This document shows, in pieces, positions 61,254-64,000 of a DNA stretch of 64,000 nt; within the stretch, counting starts at the first letter, position 1, and every line of letters starts with the position of its first letter. The notes under the pieces were generated by a model, which had not been told where the DNA came from, made no database searches, and saw only the letters and a program-made list of their open reading frames with translations. The position numbers and the translations under genes were made by a program. This stretch comes from Marinicauda salina (lineage in GTDB: Bacteria; Pseudomonadota; Alphaproteobacteria; Caulobacterales; Maricaulaceae), in the NCBI RefSeq assembly GCF_003122085.1, contig NZ_QEXV01000004.1, positions 1-64,000 of the forward strand. Reading direction: 5' to 3'.

Positions 61254-61594
61254 GAGTCTTCTCCTTCACAGGGCTGGATGGCGGACAGCAGCGGGTCGAC
61301 GCGTTCGGGCGCGCCGGCGCAGCAATCCTTCATGAGAAAGCCGACCAGGCCGCGCATGGCGTCGAAGTCGGCTGCGTAGATCACGCTTCGGCCCTCGCGC
61401 CGCGAGGCCACCAGGCCGGCGCGGGCGAGAATGGCCAGATTGGTCGAGGTCGTGTTCTGCCGCGCGTCGAGCCGCTCGGCGACTTCGCCGGCGGGCAGGC
61501 CGTCATGGCCGGCGCGCACCAGCAGGCGGAAGATGTCGAGCCGGGCTTCGTGGGCCAGCGCGGACAGGGCGGAGAGGGCGTCTTCGTTTTCCAT
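61229..61594 (-). CDS. arsR: ArsR-family metalloregulator
   Basis: The 121-residue repressor has a winged helix-turn-helix (GLPAGEVAERLDARQNTTST). Its cysteines are C-terminal: C91-C92, C109 and C115, like the AfArsR-type arsenite site rather than the classic N-terminal CxC. ATG 61594 follows an inverted-repeat operator at 61595-61618, so autoregulation is likely. It overlaps arsI by 25 bases. Confidence 0.92.
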   Translation of the reverse strand: MENEDALSALSALAHEARLDIFRLLVRAGHDGLPAGEVAERLDARQNTTSTNLAILARAGLVASRREGRSVIYAADFDAMRGLVGFLMKDCCAGAPERVDPLLSAIQPCEGEDSCPVSTSP

Positions 61595-61618
61595 ATATCC
61601 AGATATCCCGATATACGG
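61595..61618 (-). promoter_or_regulatory. Candidate ArsR operator
   Basis: On the plus strand the sequence reads ATATCCAGATATCCCGATAT, with a GATATC centre flanked by ATATC and GATAT half-sites at regular spacing. It lies directly upstream of, and nearly touches, the arsR start codon. The position and symmetry suggest the site at which ArsR represses arsR-arsI; no binding data are available here. Confidence 0.55.
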
Positions 61619-61639
61619 GAGAGAGTCAAGGCGTAGATC

Positions 61640-62201
61640 ACAGCCCTCTCGGTCCTTGGGCCCCGACCCAAGGACCCAGAAAACGTTCGCCGCGCGCTCG
61701 ATGCTGGGCCCTTGGATCAAGTCCAAGGGCCGAGACCAGAGGGAGAGCTGAGGAATCAGGTCCTTGGGTCGGGGCCCAAGGACCGAGAGGCTTGAAGCGC
61801 CCTCCCTCCCTCTCGAACGGACGGCCCTCGTCCTTCGAGACGCCCCGATCCCCTCATCCTGAGGAGGCCGCGAAGCGGCCGTCTCGAAGGACGGGGATCG
61901 GGGCCCTCAGAGCCTGCCCCGGACTAGATCCGGGGATGAGGGCCTTGATGGCATGAGAAGTTGTGATTTTGCGGCGCGCCGCGTTTTCTCCCTCGCGCGC
62001 GTGCAAGGAGGGCGTACGCCGTTGAAACCCCGGCCGACCGGAGGGAGAGCCGGGGCCTCCGCGCGCCTCTTTGCAGAGAGGTCCCGGATCGCGCCGGAGG
62101 CGCGTCCGGGAATTCAGTTCACTCCGCGCCGTACGCTACGCTCGCGTTCACCGCCTCCAGGGGAGGAGAGAGGGTCGGGGTGAGGGGAAAGGGCCCGCCG
62201 C
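61640..62201. repeat. Repeat-rich spacer between arsR and prmA
   Basis: No gene was seen. Elements include a GGTCCTTGGG/CCCAAGGACC pair near 61650-61678, a CCCTTGGATCAAGTCCAAGGG palindrome near 61705-61725, a GGTCCTTGGGTCGGGGCCCAAGGACC pair (arms only) near 61760-61786, an F1 block (about 61826-61905), a CCCCGGACTAGATCCGGGG palindrome near 61918 and the second copy of the 94-base element (62023-62116). Confidence 0.75.
62023..62116. repeat. Composite 94-base repeat F5, copy 2
   Basis: This copy matches 9651-9745 at about 85 of 94 positions by eye. It ends with the CCCGGATCGCGCC/GGCGCGTCCGGG hairpin and AATTCA. The left-hand hairpin is weaker than in copy 1. Confidence 0.8.
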
Positions 62202-63080
62202 TCACCCCTCTGCCAGCACCAGCGTCGTCCAGCCGTCGAAGCTCTCGCGGCCGGCGACCTTCAGGCCCGCCTTCGCGTAGGCGGTCGCGACGCGCTCGGC
62301 CTGTTCGTCGAGCAGGCCCGACAGGATCGCGCGCCCGCCGGGCTTGAGGCGCTCGGCGAGCTGCCTGGCCAGCCGCTCCAGCGGTCCGGCGAGGATGTTG
62401 GCCAGGATGAGGTCGAAGCGGGCGTGTTCCAGCTTCGGGCTCTCGAAGCCGTCGGCCTCGAACACGTCGAGATGACCCGCCACGCCGTTCTTCTCGGCGT
62501 TGGAGCGCGTCTCCAGCACCGCTTCGCTGTCGATGTCGGAGGCCGCGATCACCGCTTCGGGCCACAGCTTCGCCGCGGCGATGGCGAGCGCGCCGGTGCC
62601 GCAGCCGAGATCGAGCACGCTGTGCGGGGCGAAGTCCTTGGCCGCGAGCCGGTCCACGGCGATCAGGCAGCCCTTGGTGGTGCCGTGATGGCCGGTGCCG
62701 AAGGCCGGGCCGGCCTCGATCAGGATGCCGGTCTTCTCGGCGGGAACCTTGTCTGCGTCATGCGCGCCGTGGACGACGAAGCGGCCGGCCTCGACCGGCG
62801 CCAGGCCCTGAAGCGAGAGCCGCACCCAGTCCTCCTCGGGCAGCGGGCCGAAGCTGACATCGACCGCGTCGCGGTCGAGCCCGATGTCGGCGAGGAAGGC
62901 GTCGATCTTCGGCTGGGCGGCGAACAGCACGTCGAGCCGGCCGCGCGCGGGCTCGCCCTGCTCGAACAGCGACCAGGCCAGCGCCGGCGGTTCGTCCATC
63001 GCGTCGAGCCGGTCGTTCGCGGCCTTGAGCGCGTCCATCGGGCCGAGCGCCTCGAGGCGCCAGAGCGCGGTCATCGCCAT
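62202..63080 (-). CDS. prmA: Ribosomal protein L11 methyltransferase
   Basis: The 292-residue enzyme methylates ribosomal protein L11. The AdoMet-binding domain has AGPAFGTGHHGTTKGCL, VLDLGCGTGALAIAAAKL and LILANILAGPLERLAR, the PrmA-specific motifs. The N-terminal part is the L11-recognition domain. A GTG or ATG nearby could alter the first residues; ATG 63080 is used. Confidence 0.93.
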   Translation of the reverse strand: MAMTALWRLEALGPMDALKAANDRLDAMDEPPALAWSLFEQGEPARGRLDVLFAAQPKIDAFLADIGLDRDAVDVSFGPLPEEDWVRLSLQGLAPVEAGRFVVHGAHDADKVPAEKTGILIEAGPAFGTGHHGTTKGCLIAVDRLAAKDFAPHSVLDLGCGTGALAIAAAKLWPEAVIAASDIDSEAVLETRSNAEKNGVAGHLDVFEADGFESPKLEHARFDLILANILAGPLERLARQLAERLKPGGRAILSGLLDEQAERVATAYAKAGLKVAGRESFDGWTTLVLAEG

Positions 63081-63189
63081 GGGGAACTCCTGTGTGCGGG
63101 CGCGCCGTCATAGCCCGCCCGCGCGCCGAACGCATCCCGCTTCGCGTCGGTGGGCGGAGGTGCGGATTGTGGGCGGGTTTCCATCGTTT

Positions 63190-63262
63190 CGGCCCTTGGA
63201 CTTGATCCAAGGGCCCAGATCACGGCTGCAAGCTGGGTCCTTGGGTCAGGGCCCAAGGACCG
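63190..63262. repeat. Pair of inverted repeats upstream of prmA
   Basis: CCCTTGGACTTGATCCAAGGG (split about 63193-63213) is followed by a GGTCCTTGGG/CCCAAGGACC pair with a TCAGGG centre. Both match repeats at 9349-9450 and 61650-61786. Confidence 0.7.
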
Positions 63263-63277
63263 AGAGGCGGGGGCTCC

Positions 63278-64000
63278 CTACGGACATTCCCCCACGAAAC
63301 TCTCGACCACCTTCTTGGTCCCGGCCTTGTCGAAGGCGACGGTGAGCTTGGCGCCGTCGGCGGCCCTGACCGTGCCGTAGCCGAATTTCTGGTGGAAGAC
63401 GCGGTCGCCGGGCTTCCATTTGCCGGTCTCGGACTCGGCGGCGACGATGGTGGCCTGGCCCTCGATGACGCCGGGATCGCGCCGGCGCCCGGCGGCCTTC
63501 GACGCCTGGAAGCGCTTCCAGCCCGGGCTGTCATATGTCGAGCGGAAGGGGTCGGCGGCTTCGCTCACGCCCTCGAAGCCCGGCCCGGCGTCGTAATAGC
63601 CGGTCTCGGACTGCGCCTCGACATGTTCCGCGGGCAGCTCGTCGATGAAGCGCGAGGGGATGACCGACTGCCAGCGCCCGAAGATCATGCGGTTGGCGGT
63701 GAAGGAGATCACCGCGCGCTCGCGCGCCCGGGTGATGCCGACATAGGCCAGCCGGCGCTCCTCCTCGAGGCTCGCCGTCCCGCCCTCGTCGAGCGAACGC
63801 TGCGAGGGAAACACCGTCTCCTCCCAGCCGGGCAGGAAGACGAGGGGGAACTCCAGCCCCTTGGCGGCGTGGAGCGTCATCAGCGAGACCTCGTCGCCGT
63901 CGCCGGCGCGGTCGAGATCGGTGACCAGCGCGACATGCTCGAGATAGCTCTCCAGCGTGTCGAACTCGCCCATCGAGCGGACGAGCTCCTTCAGGTTGTC
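63278..64000 (-). CDS. UvrD/PcrA-family DNA helicase, C-terminal part (cut by window edge)
   Basis: Only the last 240 residues are in the window; the gene continues past 64000. The 3' portion has the helicase motifs VSLMTLHAAKGLEFPLVFL (motif V region) and RRLAYVGITRARERAVISF (motif VI), followed by a C-terminal tail with WKPGDRVFHQKFGYGTV and VAFDKAGTKKVVESFV, the RNA-polymerase-interacting Tudor-like fold of PcrA/UvrD. The gene could be uvrD or pcrA; the N-terminal ATPase domains lie outside. Confidence 0.93.
   Translation of the reverse strand, partial: DNLKELVRSMGEFDTLESYLEHVALVTDLDRAGDGDEVSLMTLHAAKGLEFPLVFLPGWEETVFPSQRSLDEGGTASLEEERRLAYVGITRARERAVISFTANRMIFGRWQSVIPSRFIDELPAEHVEAQSETGYYDAGPGFEGVSEAADPFRSTYDSPGWKRFQASKAAGRRRDPGVIEGQATIVAAESETGKWKPGDRVFHQKFGYGTVRAADGAKLTVAFDKAGTKKVVESFVGECP

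Overview
The window is about 64 kb of GC-rich chromosome from an alphaproteobacterium. The CarA / YqeY / DnaG / RpoD order, an ELM1-family protein, a DUF3035 lipoprotein, a CheY-CheZ pair and a DnaG without its zinc ligands suggest a Maricaulales/Hyphomonadaceae- or Caulobacterales-like organism. That placement is inference from gene content. No rRNA, tRNA, CRISPR array, integrase or prophage was seen.

Layout. 1-327 is a mosaic of dispersed palindromic repeats. 328-3493 holds a DUF2726 protein and then an AT-richer restriction-modification island: two different BglII-family nucleases flank one MT-A70 adenine methyltransferase. 3700-9087 carries uvrB (with a palindromic element inserted in frame), a response regulator, membrane proteins and a threonine aldolase. 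9088-10105 is a 1-kb repeat island. 10106-17320 carries a TonB-like anchored protein, aspartate aminotransferase, Dps, a large exported DUF305-LVIVD protein and a LysR regulator. 17757-22519 carries an FtsX-type ABC exporter, trxB, an ELM1 protein and greA. 22576-37330 is a housekeeping block: carB and carA are separated by an HD hydrolase, a peptide-binding lipoprotein, a MAPEG protein and a subtilase, and yqeY-dnaG-rpoD diverges from carA.

38754-46895 is rich in secreted proteins of unknown function. It contains a protein built on GxEPDEID repeats and a tandemly duplicated pair made of an unrecognised secreted domain plus an M23 peptidase, with a third solo copy of the domain. 46921-52684 has arsM, a nitrilase-family amidase, panD, a GIY-YIG nuclease gene bracketed by repeats, cheZ, cheY, a MaoC hydratase and ribF. 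52851-64000 has ileS-lspA, lipoproteins, an Xaa-Pro aminopeptidase, an arsR-arsI pair with a candidate operator, prmA and the end of a UvrD/PcrA helicase.

The most notable structure is the repeat system. A palindromic family (called F1 here, core CCTCATCCTGAGG...CCTCGAAGGAT) occurs alone and also brackets a small GIY-YIG nuclease ORF. A second bracketed copy at 17471-17682 carries an internally deleted 27-codon version of the same ORF. This looks like a nuclease-linked mobile palindrome with autonomous and non-autonomous forms, comparable in logic to REP/RAYT. A second palindrome family (F5) has a copy inside the uvrB reading frame.
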